Below, one piece after another: positions 12,552 to 20,431 of a DNA stretch of 29,810 nucleotides. Within the stretch, counting starts at the first letter, position 1, and the number at the start of each line of letters is the position of its first letter. Made by a program: the position numbers and the translations under genes. The DNA is taken from assembly GCA_002343425.1 (NCBI GenBank), contig DDSO01000086.1:1-29810 (forward strand), read 5' to 3'. The notes beneath the pieces were generated by a model. That model searched no databases. It worked only from the letters and a program-made list of their open reading frames with translations, and was not told the origin of the DNA. Source of the stretch: Brevundimonas sp. UBA2388. Its GTDB lineage: Bacteria; Pseudomonadota; Alphaproteobacteria; Caulobacterales; Caulobacteraceae.

Positions 12552-15277
12552 CCCACCGCGTCCAGCCGCGCCAGCGCCGCCTGCAGCTTCGCCTTGCCGG
12601 CCTCGGCCTCGGCCAGCTTCTGGCGTTGTTCCTCGACGACTTCGGGGGCCGCGCGATCAACGAAATTCGGATTGCCCAGCTTCTTGTTGAAGTGACCGAT
12701 GTCGCTGTCAAAGGCGGCGATCTCCTTGGTCAGGCGCGCCCGTTCGGCGGTCAGATCGATGATCCCCGCAAGCGACAGGGCGGCCGTCGCCCCGCCGGAA
12801 ACGAAGGTCACGGCTCCCTCGGCCGCAGCCTCGACGGTCGACAGGTCAGACACCCGGCCCAGAGTCAGGATCAGATCGCGATGGCGCGCGACCCGGGCCG
12901 CCGTGACCGCGTCCGGCGCGATGAAGGACAGGCCGGGCTTGGCCCCCTGCGGCACATTCATCTCGGCCTTCAGCTGGCGGATCTCAGTGACCAGATCGAC
13001 CAGCCAGCCGATTTCGGCCTCCGACGCCGCGTCGATGAAGGCATCCGGCAGGTTCGGCCAGGCCGACCCGATCAGGGTCGCCTCGCTGCGTGCCGCACCC
13101 TCGCCGGCCAGCTGGTCCCACAGCTCCTCGGTGATGAAGGGCATGATCGGGTGCATCAGCTTAAGCGTCTGGTCGAGGGTCCAGGCCGTCATGGCCCGGG
13201 TTTCGGCCTTCGCCGTCTCGTCCGACCCCATGAACACCGGCTTGGCCAGCTCCAGATACCAGTCGCAGAAGACGTTCCAGACGAAGCGGTACATGGCCGA
13301 GGCCGCGTCGTCGAAACGGCCGCCCTCGATGGCCTCGCTGACTGCGCGCTCCGCCTTGGTCAGTTCGCCACGGATCCACCGGTTGATGGTCTGATCCACG
13401 GTCGCCGGGTCGAAGCCCTCGACCCGCCTGGCCTCATTCATCTGCGAGAAGCGCGCGGCGTTCCACAGCTTGGTGCCGAAGTTGCGATAGCCTTCAATGC
13501 GTTGGCGAGACAATTTGATGTCGCGCGTGCCCGACAGAATGGCCATGGTGAAACGCAGCGGGTCGGCGCCCAGCTCGTCGATGATGCCGAGGGGGTCGAT
13601 GACGTTCCCCTTCGACTTGCTCATCTTCTGGCCCTTCTCGTCGCGGACCAGGCCATTGATGATGACCCGTTTGAACGGAACCTCATCCATGAAGTGAAGA
13701 CCCATCATCATCATCCGGGCAACCCAGAAGAAGATGATGTCGGCCGCCGTCACCAGATCGCTGGTCGGATAGAAGCGTTCGAGGTCCTCGGTCTTCTCCG
13801 GCCACCCCATGGTCGAGAAGGGCCACAGGGCCGAGCTGAACCAGGTGTCCAGCACATCCTCGTCCTGTGTCAGCGCCTTGCCGCCGGCCTGGGCGATGGC
13901 CTCAGCCTCGCTCTCGGCGACATAGATGTTCCCGTCCGCGTCATACCAGGCGGGGATGCGGTGACCCCACCAGAGCTGGCGCGAGATGCACCAGGGCTCG
14001 ATGTTGCGCAGCCATTCGAAATAGATCTTCTCGTAGCTCTTCGGCTCGAAGACCGTATCGCCCTGCTCCACCGCCCTGATCGCCGGCTGGGCCATCGTAT
14101 GGGCGTCGACGTACCACTGGTCCGTAAGCCAGGGCTCGATCACCACGCCCGAGCGGTCGCCGTGCGGGATGACGTGCCGGGTCTTCTCGATCTCCTTCAG
14201 CCAGCCCTCGGCCTCCGCGCGGGCGACGATGGCCTTGCGGGCGGCGAAGCGGTCCATGCCCTCGTATTCGGCGGGCACGTCGGCCGTATCGGCGGCGGTG
14301 ATGCGGCCGAAGGCGTCCATGACGTTCAGCGCGGCCAGCCCGGCCCGCTTGCCGACCTGGAAGTCGTTGAAGTCATGCGCCGGCGTTATCTTCACCGCGC
14401 CCGAGCCCTTGGTCGGATCGGCATAGTCATCGGCAACGATGGGAATTCGGCGCCCGACGATCGGCAGGGTCACGAACTGGCCGACCAGCCCCTGATAGCG
14501 CGGATCTTCCGGATGCACGGCCACGCCGGTGTCCCCCAGCATGGTCTCCGGGCGGGTCGTGGCGACCACGATGTAATCGCGCGTCTCGTATTCCGTCGGC
14601 TGCCCGTCGCCGTCCCAGGCGACCGGGTGCTCATAGGTCACCCCGTCCGCCAGCGGATAGGCGAAATGCCAGTAGGCTCCGTCCATCTCGCGCTGCTCGA
14701 CCTCGAGGTCCGAGATCGCCGTCTGGAAATGCGGGTCCCAGTTGACCAGTCGCTTGTCGCGATAGATCAGACCTTCCTTGTGCAGTTGCACGAAGACCTT
14801 GCGCACAGCGTCCTGAAGCGTCGGATCGAGGGTGAACCGTTCGCGCGACCAGTCGCACGACGAGCCCAGACGACGCAGCTGGTTCTGGATCGCGCCCGCG
14901 CTGGTCGCCTTCCATTCCCAGATCTTGTCGACGAAGGCGTCGCGGCCCATGTCGCGCCGGCTGACATTGCCCGCAGCGGCCAGCTGGCGCTCGACCACCA
15001 TCTGGGTGGCGATGCCGGCGTGGTCCGTGCCCGGCAGCCACAGCACGGCCTTGCCCTTCATCCTGTGATAGCGGGCCAGGATGTCCTGCAGGGTGTTGTT
15101 CAGCGCGTGGCCGATGTGCAGCGAACCCGTCACGTTCGGCGGCGGAATGACGATCGAATAGGCGTCCGCCGCGCCGTCGGTGGTGGTGGCGTCGCGCGGC
15201 GCGAACACGCCGCTGTCCTCCCACATCGCATACAGACGGGGTTCAGCGGCGGCGGGGTCGAAGGTCTTGTCGAGCAT
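12548..15277 (-). CDS. valS: Valine--tRNA ligase
   Basis: Class I aminoacyl-tRNA synthetase, 909 residues, that charges tRNA-Val. Signatures: PPPNVTGSLHIGHALN with HIGH at about 53-56; the CP1 editing domain with TTRPETMLGDTGVAVHP; WCISRQLWWGHRIPAW; and KMSKS at about 551-555 in GQKMSKSKGNVIDP. The C-terminal anticodon-binding domain is followed by the ValS-specific coiled-coil arm (about residues 845-905, rich in Lys, Glu and Ala). Length is normal. It starts at the ATG at 15277. Upstream lies popZ, downstream tlyA (4-base overlap). Confidence 0.99.
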   Translation of the reverse strand: MLDKTFDPAAAEPRLYAMWEDSGVFAPRDATTTDGAADAYSIVIPPPNVTGSLHIGHALNNTLQDILARYHRMKGKAVLWLPGTDHAGIATQMVVERQLAAAGNVSRRDMGRDAFVDKIWEWKATSAGAIQNQLRRLGSSCDWSRERFTLDPTLQDAVRKVFVQLHKEGLIYRDKRLVNWDPHFQTAISDLEVEQREMDGAYWHFAYPLADGVTYEHPVAWDGDGQPTEYETRDYIVVATTRPETMLGDTGVAVHPEDPRYQGLVGQFVTLPIVGRRIPIVADDYADPTKGSGAVKITPAHDFNDFQVGKRAGLAALNVMDAFGRITAADTADVPAEYEGMDRFAARKAIVARAEAEGWLKEIEKTRHVIPHGDRSGVVIEPWLTDQWYVDAHTMAQPAIRAVEQGDTVFEPKSYEKIYFEWLRNIEPWCISRQLWWGHRIPAWYDADGNIYVAESEAEAIAQAGGKALTQDEDVLDTWFSSALWPFSTMGWPEKTEDLERFYPTSDLVTAADIIFFWVARMMMMGLHFMDEVPFKRVIINGLVRDEKGQKMSKSKGNVIDPLGIIDELGADPLRFTMAILSGTRDIKLSRQRIEGYRNFGTKLWNAARFSQMNEARRVEGFDPATVDQTINRWIRGELTKAERAVSEAIEGGRFDDAASAMYRFVWNVFCDWYLELAKPVFMGSDETAKAETRAMTAWTLDQTLKLMHPIMPFITEELWDQLAGEGAARSEATLIGSAWPNLPDAFIDAASEAEIGWLVDLVTEIRQLKAEMNVPQGAKPGLSFIAPDAVTAARVARHRDLILTLGRVSDLSTVEAAAEGAVTFVSGGATAALSLAGIIDLTAERARLTKEIAAFDSDIGHFNKKLGNPNFVDRAAPEVVEEQRQKLAEAEAGKAKLQAALARLDAVG

Positions 15278-15294
15278 TGGGAACGGTCTTCAGA

Positions 15295-15328
15295 CAAAAG
15301 ATAAGGGCGGCCCCGACTGGAGCCGCCC
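15295..15328 (-). terminator. Probable weak terminator between popZ and valS
   Basis: On the minus strand GGGCGGC (15322-15328) pairs with GCCGCCC (15305-15311) around a 10-base loop, then TTATCTTTT follows. The interrupted U-tract suggests partial termination, leaving some readthrough into valS. Confidence 0.6.
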
Positions 15329-15364
15329 CGGAATGATCTAGCCTTGATCGGGTCGCGGGTGAAG

Positions 15365-15976
15365 TCAGCCGGCGTTGCGGGCGATGCGTTCGACTTCCTT
15401 GCGTACCTGGGCCTCGACGATGGCCGGCAGGTTGGCGTCCAGCCATTCCTTCAGCATCGGGCGCAGCAGGGCGCGGGCCAGTTCATCAACGGTCGGGCCG
15501 GTGCCGCCGACCGCATCGATGGGGTCAGGCTTGCGGATCGTGGAGGCGAAACCGGCGAAGGCGGACGCCGCGCTGGCCGCAGCGCTGTCGCCGACCAGGC
15601 TGTCATGGGCCGGGATCGAGGCGGGCTCGGGGGCATAGGCCTCGACCGGCTCCTCGACGAAGACCGACTCGGCCGGCGCGCTGGGGAACGGCTCCGTGGT
15701 CGAGATGTCGAGATCGCCGAGGCTCTCGGCGGCCGGGGCTTCATAGGCGTCGGTGAGCTCCAGCACGTCCTCTTCGGAAGCGTGCGGCTCCACCATCGAC
15801 GGGGTCTCGTCCATCAGGGCGGACGAGACGACCGGTTCCGGCTCAGGCGCGGGTTCCGGTTCGGGCGCCGCGGCGGCCGGCGCGGTTTCGGCCGGGGCGT
15901 CGTCTTCGGAAATGATCCGGCGGATCGACGCCAGGATTTCCTCCATCGTCGGTTCCTGGGCGGTCTGGTCGGTCAT
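15365..15976 (-). CDS. popZ: Polar organizing protein PopZ
   Basis: 203-residue DUF2497-family scaffold that self-assembles at the cell pole, anchors ParB at the centromere and recruits polar regulators in Caulobacter. The N-terminal client-binding helix EPTMEEILASIRRIISEDD (about 8-26) is nearly identical to the Caulobacter form. A long Pro/Glu/Ala-rich acidic disordered linker follows (about 27-130). The C-terminal oligomerisation helices include VDELARALLRPMLKEWLDAN and IVEAQVRKEVERIARN. It is longer than the 177-residue Caulobacter protein, mainly in the linker. It starts at the ATG at 15976. The tolC-like, popZ, valS neighbourhood is typical of Caulobacterales. The 173-base gap 15977-16149 contains no recognisable gene. 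Confidence 0.96.
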   Translation of the reverse strand: MTDQTAQEPTMEEILASIRRIISEDDAPAETAPAAAAPEPEPAPEPEPVVSSALMDETPSMVEPHASEEDVLELTDAYEAPAAESLGDLDISTTEPFPSAPAESVFVEEPVEAYAPEPASIPAHDSLVGDSAAASAASAFAGFASTIRKPDPIDAVGGTGPTVDELARALLRPMLKEWLDANLPAIVEAQVRKEVERIARNAG

Positions 15977-16149
15977 ATCGAAACCCCGGGGCGCGTGGCG
16001 AACGCACGATCAAGTCCAATTGCGGCACGGAAGAGGAGCCCCCTCCCATGCCCTGTCGTCGCATCTCAGCCCGCTGGAATCAACGGGCGTTTTCGCGTCA
16101 CAGGTTAACGGCCGCGCCAACAGTCGCGCGACAGGCGACCTGCGGATCG

Positions 16150-17634
16150 TCAGTCGCGCGGCGCCGTCTGGACGACTTCGGATTTCAGCTGCGCGTCGAT
16201 CGGCGCGTCCTCGGCGTCATTGGCGGGGACGACAGCCGGCGAAGCGATACGGTCGATGGCTTCAACAATACCGTCCCAGGGCAGGCCGCCGCGATTGCGA
16301 ACCCGGTCATAGTTGGCGGCCGGGTCGTAAACCGTCAGGGCGGCGTCCAGGTCCGCGCCCTCCAGTCGGCCCATGGCGGCCAGAAGGCTGGCCTGGGCGA
16401 CGTATTCGTTGCGACGGGCGCTGGCCAGGGTGATCTGGGCGTTACGCAGCTCCAGTTCCTGGTTCAGCACATCCAGCGTGGTGCGCAGACCGACCTGGGC
16501 CTCCTGACGCACGCCCTCGGCGGCGACAGTGGCCGCCCGAACGGCTTCCTCGCCCGCCTGAAGCGTGGCGCGCGATGAGATCGACTGGGCGTAGGCCGAA
16601 CTGACCGACTGCAGCGTGTTGCGGCGCTCACCCTCGACATTGATCTGGGCGACATTGGCGCGTTCCAGCGCCTGGGCGACGCGCGAACTGTTCAGTCCAC
16701 CGGTGAACAGGGGCACCGAAATCGTGGCGCCGGCCTGGAAACGGGTGTTGTCACCGATGTCGTCGATGGCGCCCAGATCGCTGGTCGATCCGCCGTAGGA
16801 CGCCGTCAGACGTGCGGATGGCATATACTCGGCCTTGGCCGCCGCGACATTGGCTTCAGCCGCGCGCTGGGTCCAGGCGGCCGCGCGGATGGACGGGTTG
16901 TCGACAAGGGCGACGTCGAGGGCGTCGTCAAAATCGGTCGGGATGCCCGGCAGCACCGGCATCGGCGCCAGGTCGCCCGGCGCCTGGCCGACGACAGCGG
17001 CATAGGCCGCGCGTGAAACCGACAGCTGGGCGCGGGCATTGGCCAGGTCGGCCTCCGACTGGGCCAGGCGGGATTCGGACTGCGCCACATCGGTGCGGGT
17101 GATTTCGCCGACCTCGAACCGGGCCGAGGCTTCTTCGAGCTGACGCTGCAGCACGCCGAGATTGGATTGGCGGATCGCGAGGATTTCGCCGTCTCGAATC
17201 ACATCGGCATAGGCCTGGATCACCGAAGCCAGGACGGTCTGTTCAATGTCGCGAAGGTTCTCGCGGCCGGCCAGGATATTGGCTTCCGCCGCCGAGATGC
17301 CGTGACCGATCCGGCCGCCCGACCACAGGGTCTGGGACAGGCCGATGCTGGCGCCGCCGCTATCGCTGTCCGGATTGCCGCCCACGTTGCCGCTGTAGTC
17401 GCGGGCGTAGTTGGCGGTGACGCTGACATCGAGCTGGGGACGAAGCCCGGCCCGCGCCTGGACGATGGATTCATCCAGCGCCCGCTGGTTGGCGCGCTGG
17501 GCCAGCAGCGAAGGGTTGGTCTGATAGGCCAGGGCCAATGCGTCCCTCAGCGTCTCGGCCCACGCAGGGGCGCCCATGCCGGTGATCACGGCGATGACGG
17601 CGACCGAGGCGAGCGCGCGCGTACGTTTCAGCAT
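16150..17634 (-). CDS. TolC-family outer-membrane channel protein (RsaF-like)
   Basis: 494-residue outer-membrane efflux or type I secretion channel. Signal peptide MLKRTRALASVAVIAVITG through APAWA, then TLRDALALAYQTNPSLLAQR, the usual TolC N-terminus. Two OEP repeats of long coiled-coil helices follow, with the beta-strand segments GGASIGLSQTLWSGGRIG (about 92-109) and FQAGATISVPLFTGGLNSS. A C-terminal extension of about 55 residues ends in KSEVVQTAPRD. The ATG at 17634 has AGGA upstream; the open frame extends 15 codons further without support. No ABC or adaptor gene is adjacent, so it likely serves partners elsewhere; Caulobacter RsaF proteins export the S-layer protein. Confidence 0.93.
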   Translation of the reverse strand: MLKRTRALASVAVIAVITGMGAPAWAETLRDALALAYQTNPSLLAQRANQRALDESIVQARAGLRPQLDVSVTANYARDYSGNVGGNPDSDSGGASIGLSQTLWSGGRIGHGISAAEANILAGRENLRDIEQTVLASVIQAYADVIRDGEILAIRQSNLGVLQRQLEEASARFEVGEITRTDVAQSESRLAQSEADLANARAQLSVSRAAYAAVVGQAPGDLAPMPVLPGIPTDFDDALDVALVDNPSIRAAAWTQRAAEANVAAAKAEYMPSARLTASYGGSTSDLGAIDDIGDNTRFQAGATISVPLFTGGLNSSRVAQALERANVAQINVEGERRNTLQSVSSAYAQSISSRATLQAGEEAVRAATVAAEGVRQEAQVGLRTTLDVLNQELELRNAQITLASARRNEYVAQASLLAAMGRLEGADLDAALTVYDPAANYDRVRNRGGLPWDGIVEAIDRIASPAVVPANDAEDAPIDAQLKSEVVQTAPRD

Positions 17635-17763
17635 GTCTGTTCCTGCCTGGCGCGGGGAAGCGCGCCCTTCGTGTCTCATAGGTCTGATGCGGGACGGTTT
17701 GCGCCCACGCCAGTTAAGTTTTTTTCACGCGCCCGCCGGGAATGTCCGTCGAGGTCCGTGATC

Positions 17764-18393
17764 CTACAGCGCGAAGGTAGGAATCGGCGAGAGTTCCGCC
17801 AGAATCGGTGGCGCGGCGTTGAACAATTCGCGACGGGACACGCCCTGCTCTCCCCGCACATAGAGCACCGCCTTGCCCACCGGACCGGTGCGTTCGACGA
17901 CGGCCATCCGCCCCCCGACGTTGAGGACGTTCAGCCAGGCCTCGGGCCGTCCGGGGACCGCGCACTCGCAGACGATGACGTCATAGCCGCCCTCCGCCGG
18001 GACGTTGAGCGGAGCCGTAACCGTCCGGACGCCCTCTTCCGCTAACACCTCGCCGACGACCTCGAACACCGAGCCGTCCGATTCCTGGGCGGTCACTGAC
18101 AGGCCCAGCCGGGCCAGCACCGCGGCGGCATAGGGGGCGGCAGCGGCCAGCGCCGTCTCGCCGGACCGCGCATCCAGCGCCATCAGAAGCTTCGACAGAT
18201 CGCGCGCCAGCATCAGCCTGCGCCCGCCCGCAATCTCGGGTTCCATCTCGGCATAGGCCGACCAGGCCCGCTCAGCCGGCAAGAACCGTTCGCGCGGTAC
18301 GGCCAGAAGGGCGGCCTGCAGGGCGCGGTCAGTCACATCGTTCACACGGACCTGGCTGTCGACCATGACCTTGCGGGCGGCGGCGAAATCCAT
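17764..18393 (-). CDS. Degenerate protein-L-isoaspartate methyltransferase-like protein
   Basis: 209-residue homologue of PCMT, the enzyme that repairs isoaspartyl residues with SAM. The N-terminal half aligns well: DFAAARKVMVDSQVRVNDV, then LQAALLAVPRERFLPAERA. The SAM-binding glycine motif of the family (EVGxGxGY), however, is replaced by TALAAAAPYAAAVLARLG (residues 80-97), without any Gly-x-Gly. The downstream core YDVIVCECAVPGRPEAWLNV and LNVGGRMAVVER is kept. It may therefore have lost catalysis, or bind another ligand. The ATG at 18393 has AGGA upstream. It precedes the tolC-like gene by 129 bases, a conserved Caulobacterales pairing. Confidence 0.88.
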   Translation of the reverse strand: MDFAAARKVMVDSQVRVNDVTDRALQAALLAVPRERFLPAERAWSAYAEMEPEIAGGRRLMLARDLSKLLMALDARSGETALAAAAPYAAAVLARLGLSVTAQESDGSVFEVVGEVLAEEGVRTVTAPLNVPAEGGYDVIVCECAVPGRPEAWLNVLNVGGRMAVVERTGPVGKAVLYVRGEQGVSRRELFNAAPPILAELSPIPTFAL

Positions 18394-18532
18394 GGAACGA
18401 CGATCCTGCTGCTAGGGGCGCCCGGTGATAGCCGGGAAATCTGGCGCGCTTATAGGTCTGTGCGTTGCGGGGGACAATCCGATCTGATAGCGAACGCCCC
18501 TCGCGATGGCGCGGTCGTTTCTGACGGCCCAG

Positions 18533-18606
18533 GGCCTGATGGCGGAGTGGTTACGCAGAGGACTGCAAATCCTTGCACCCGGGTTCGATTCCCGGTCAGG
18601 CCTCCA
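18533..18606 (+). tRNA. tRNA-Cys, anticodon GCA
   Basis: 74 bases with encoded CCA. Acceptor GGCCTGA (18533-18539) pairs with TCAGGCC (18596-18602); discriminator T at 18603, the expected U73 identity base for Cys. The anticodon loop CTGCAAA places GCA at 18565-18567. The T-arm CCGGGTTCGATTCCCGG is standard. Confidence 0.98.
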
Positions 18607-18732
18607 TCGCGAATTCGTCCCCTCCATACCGGCCCGCGCTGACAAGCGTCGATTGCACGCTGCCGTCGTAATCCCCGTTTCGGTGAACCCCCACTCGTGG
18701 TTAAGGTGTGGAAGGAGCCGGGGGGGCGATGG

Positions 18733-19365
18733 ATGCCGAGCCGTACAGATCGATTGACCGGGCGCGAGCGCGAATGCCTTCGCCTTGTCCATGCGCACAT
18801 GAATTCCAAACAGATCGCCCGACGCCTGGGCATCAAGCCCTCGACGGTCGATCGGCACTGTGAAAACGCCGCCCGCAAGCTGAACGCATCGGGACGGATC
18901 GACGCCGCCCTGCTCCTGCTGGCCGAACAGACCGTTCCGAATGACTCGGTATCCGAACCGGTCCCAATCGCCGCCGCCCTCGCCCCGGGTTCTTCTGTGC
19001 CGGCGAAAGGGAACTTCAATGACCAACACCGAAGGACAGGTGCCGAGCATCAGCTGGGCGGAGCTTCAGACCGTGCTTCTCTCGCTGGCCGATACGCCAG
19101 TGAAACAAATGATGGTGAATCACCTGGTCGGCGGGACCCGCAAACAGTCGGCCTTCCTCTCTCCGGAAAGCACCTTCAGGGAGATCCTGCACATCGGGGC
19201 GGCCTTGCTGGATTCCGGCTTCCAGCCCTCGGAATCGGACATGAGGTCCTCGGACGCGTCCTGTTCGTCTTCTCCATTGCCGCAGTAGCCGCACTGGTTT
19301 TGACGAGCGTCATTGGCGCGGAGCGGTTCGCCTTCGTTCTTCAAGGCATCCGCTACGGCGACTGA
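18733..19365 (+). CDS. LuxR-type HTH protein with C-terminal membrane anchor
   Basis: 210-residue predicted regulator. Residues about 8-62 are a LuxR-type helix-turn-helix: LTGRERECLRLVHAHMNSKQ, then IARRLGIKPSTVDRH. A variable linker follows, and about residues 172-194 form a transmembrane segment (LFVFSIAAVAALVLTSVIG). Membrane-anchored proteins with an N-terminal LuxR HTH and a C-terminal helix recur in Caulobacterales and sphingomonads; their targets are unknown. There is no receiver domain. The ATG at 18733 lies 6 bases after a GGGGGG stretch and 15 after GAAGGAG. Codon bias is good at both ends but poor from about 19018 to 19240, where another frame looks coding (see 19019-19288). It lies 126 bases after tRNA-Cys. 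Confidence 0.7.
   Translation: MPSRTDRLTGRERECLRLVHAHMNSKQIARRLGIKPSTVDRHCENAARKLNASGRIDAALLLLAEQTVPNDSVSEPVPIAAALAPGSSVPAKGNFNDQHRRTGAEHQLGGASDRASLAGRYASETNDGESPGRRDPQTVGLPLSGKHLQGDPAHRGGLAGFRLPALGIGHEVLGRVLFVFSIAAVAALVLTSVIGAERFAFVLQGIRYGD
19019..19288 (+). CDS. ORF overlapping the LuxR-type gene in another frame, function unknown
   Basis: 89-codon frame beginning MTNTEGQVPSISWAELQTVL. It has a good Shine-Dalgarno (AAAGGGAA) 5 bases before the ATG. Up to about 19240 its codons show the strong third-position GC bias of the genome, whereas the LuxR frame there does not. The peptide looks helical and natural (SLADTPVKQMMVNHLVGGTR, FREILHIGAALLDSGF). Its last 15 residues, after 19241, are Ser-rich and look non-coding. 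It may be a separate gene nested in the LuxR gene, or the true linker of an ancestral protein displaced by two frame changes. It is not a family I recognise. Confidence 0.6.
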   Translation: MTNTEGQVPSISWAELQTVLLSLADTPVKQMMVNHLVGGTRKQSAFLSPESTFREILHIGAALLDSGFQPSESDMRSSDASCSSSPLPQ

Positions 19366-19396
19366 TCCGCGTCGCTTCTTGAAAATAGGTGAGCGA

Positions 19397-19744
19397 ATGA
19401 AACGCAGCGAACATGCGGCGACCGTTGTCGCGCGCCTGGCGACGGACCTGTTTCAGGCCGAAGCCAGCCAGGATGAAGCCGTCAACCAGCTCGGTCGACT
19501 GGCCCAGTCCCTGACCCGAAGCCGGCGCGACGCAGGCCTTTCGGCCACGGTCGGACAGGCGGCCTTTGACGCCCTGGCCGACGCAGTTGCCGCCCAGGTC
19601 GGTGCGCAGCGCGCGGTGGTCGCGCTTCACGTGGCCCTGGCCGATGTGAAGCGGAACACCTCCTACCGGGGCGTCCAGATGGGCGGCATGGAGAAGTCGG
19701 ATCAACCCATCCCCCGTCCCACGGGGCTTGCGCTCGTCTCCTGA
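19397..19744 (+). CDS. Small helical protein, function unknown
   Basis: 115-residue soluble protein beginning MKRSEHAATVVARLATDLFQ. The ATG at 19397 follows AGGTGAG. It is Ala-rich and almost wholly helical, with regularly spaced hydrophobics (AVNQLGRLAQSLTRSRRDAG, FDALADAVAAQVGAQRAVV), and ends in a loose tail with SYRGVQMGG. No Cys, signal peptide or enzyme motif is visible. It lies 31 bases after the LuxR-type gene on the same strand and may share its transcript. Coding bias is good; the function is unknown. Confidence 0.75.
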   Translation: MKRSEHAATVVARLATDLFQAEASQDEAVNQLGRLAQSLTRSRRDAGLSATVGQAAFDALADAVAAQVGAQRAVVALHVALADVKRNTSYRGVQMGGMEKSDQPIPRPTGLALVS

Positions 19745-19761
19745 GTTGGCGATGCCAGGGA

Positions 19762-20196
19762 ATGTCGCCGATCTATGCGGTTTCCCTGGTCCTGCTCATC
19801 GTGTCCGCCGCGCTCGCCATGTGGCGCGGCGGCAGGTGGGAACGCGCCACGGCGGCCGTCCTGATCCTGGTCTGGATCGGCTCGACCCTCTTTCCCTTCG
19901 ATTCCCTGAACCCGCCCTGGGTCATCATCGGGATCGACGGCGCGACCCTGCTGTTCCTGCTGTATCTGGCCCTCTATTCGAAGCGCCAGTGGACGATCTG
20001 GGCGACCGCGTTCCAGTTCCTGCTGATGGCGAACCACCTGGCCTTCGTGCGCTTCCACGAACTCGAGCAGTGGGCCTATGTCACGGCCTACTATGTCTGG
20101 GGCGACGCGGTCCTGCTGTCGCTGGTCGCGGGCGTGATCTGGGCTGCGCGTGACGCCTCTCCGGCGCCTCCGCAGGACGCCGGCAGCGCGGACTGA
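19762..20196 (+). CDS. Small polytopic membrane protein, function unknown
   Basis: 144-residue inner-membrane protein, not recognised. Four hydrophobic helices are visible: MSPIYAVSLVLLIVSAALAM, ATAAVLILVWIGSTLFPF, the VIIGIDGATLLFLLYLALY/ATAFQFLLMANHLAF region and VWGDAVLLSLVAGVIWAARD. A short hydrophilic tail (SPAPPQDAGSAD) ends it. Conserved-looking charged or polar spots are SKRQWTIW and RFHELEQW. The ATG at 19762 is preceded immediately by AGGGA, an unusually close Shine-Dalgarno, so the start is somewhat uncertain. It lies 17 bases after the previous gene. Confidence 0.75.
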   Translation: MSPIYAVSLVLLIVSAALAMWRGGRWERATAAVLILVWIGSTLFPFDSLNPPWVIIGIDGATLLFLLYLALYSKRQWTIWATAFQFLLMANHLAFVRFHELEQWAYVTAYYVWGDAVLLSLVAGVIWAARDASPAPPQDAGSAD

Positions 20197-20218
20197 GCAG
20201 AACGGTCCTGGACTGCGG

Positions 20219-20341
20219 TCAGGCGACCGGCGCGGTGATCCAGCCGATGACGCTGGCGGCGCTCACGCCCGCTGCGACTATGCCGACCGCCAGCGCGATG
20301 CGCGCATTGCGGTGAATGAAGACGAAAATGCCACCAAACAT
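20219..20341 (-). CDS. Possible 40-residue single-pass membrane protein
   Basis: MFGGIFVFIHRNARIALAVG begins a 40-residue peptide with one strong hydrophobic helix (about residues 14-36) after a short basic segment, as in small inner-membrane proteins. A strong GGGGGGAG Shine-Dalgarno lies 7 bases before the ATG at 20341. It is convergent with the membrane protein at 19762-20196, with a 22-base gap. No family is recognised; short length keeps confidence moderate. Confidence 0.5.
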   Translation of the reverse strand: MFGGIFVFIHRNARIALAVGIVAAGVSAASVIGWITAPVA

Positions 20342-20431
20342 GATTGAACTCCCCCCGGACGCCGCCACAGCGACACAGCTTTGCCGGTTCATCAAGGTGT
20401 ACAAAGCGTTAATCGCGATTTGGTGATCGAT

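Noticed and set aside
12626..15304. Plus-strand open frame of nearly 900 codons opposite valS
   Set aside because: valS is certain on the other strand; the frame has no recognisable protein features.
19326..19339. Second possible SOS box with two GTTC half-sites
   Set aside because: The spacing is 6 bases instead of the required 7 and the site lies inside a coding region near its end.
18533..20200. Genomic island integrated at tRNA-Cys
   Set aside because: No integrase, no duplicated tRNA 3' end and no clear change in base composition were found downstream.
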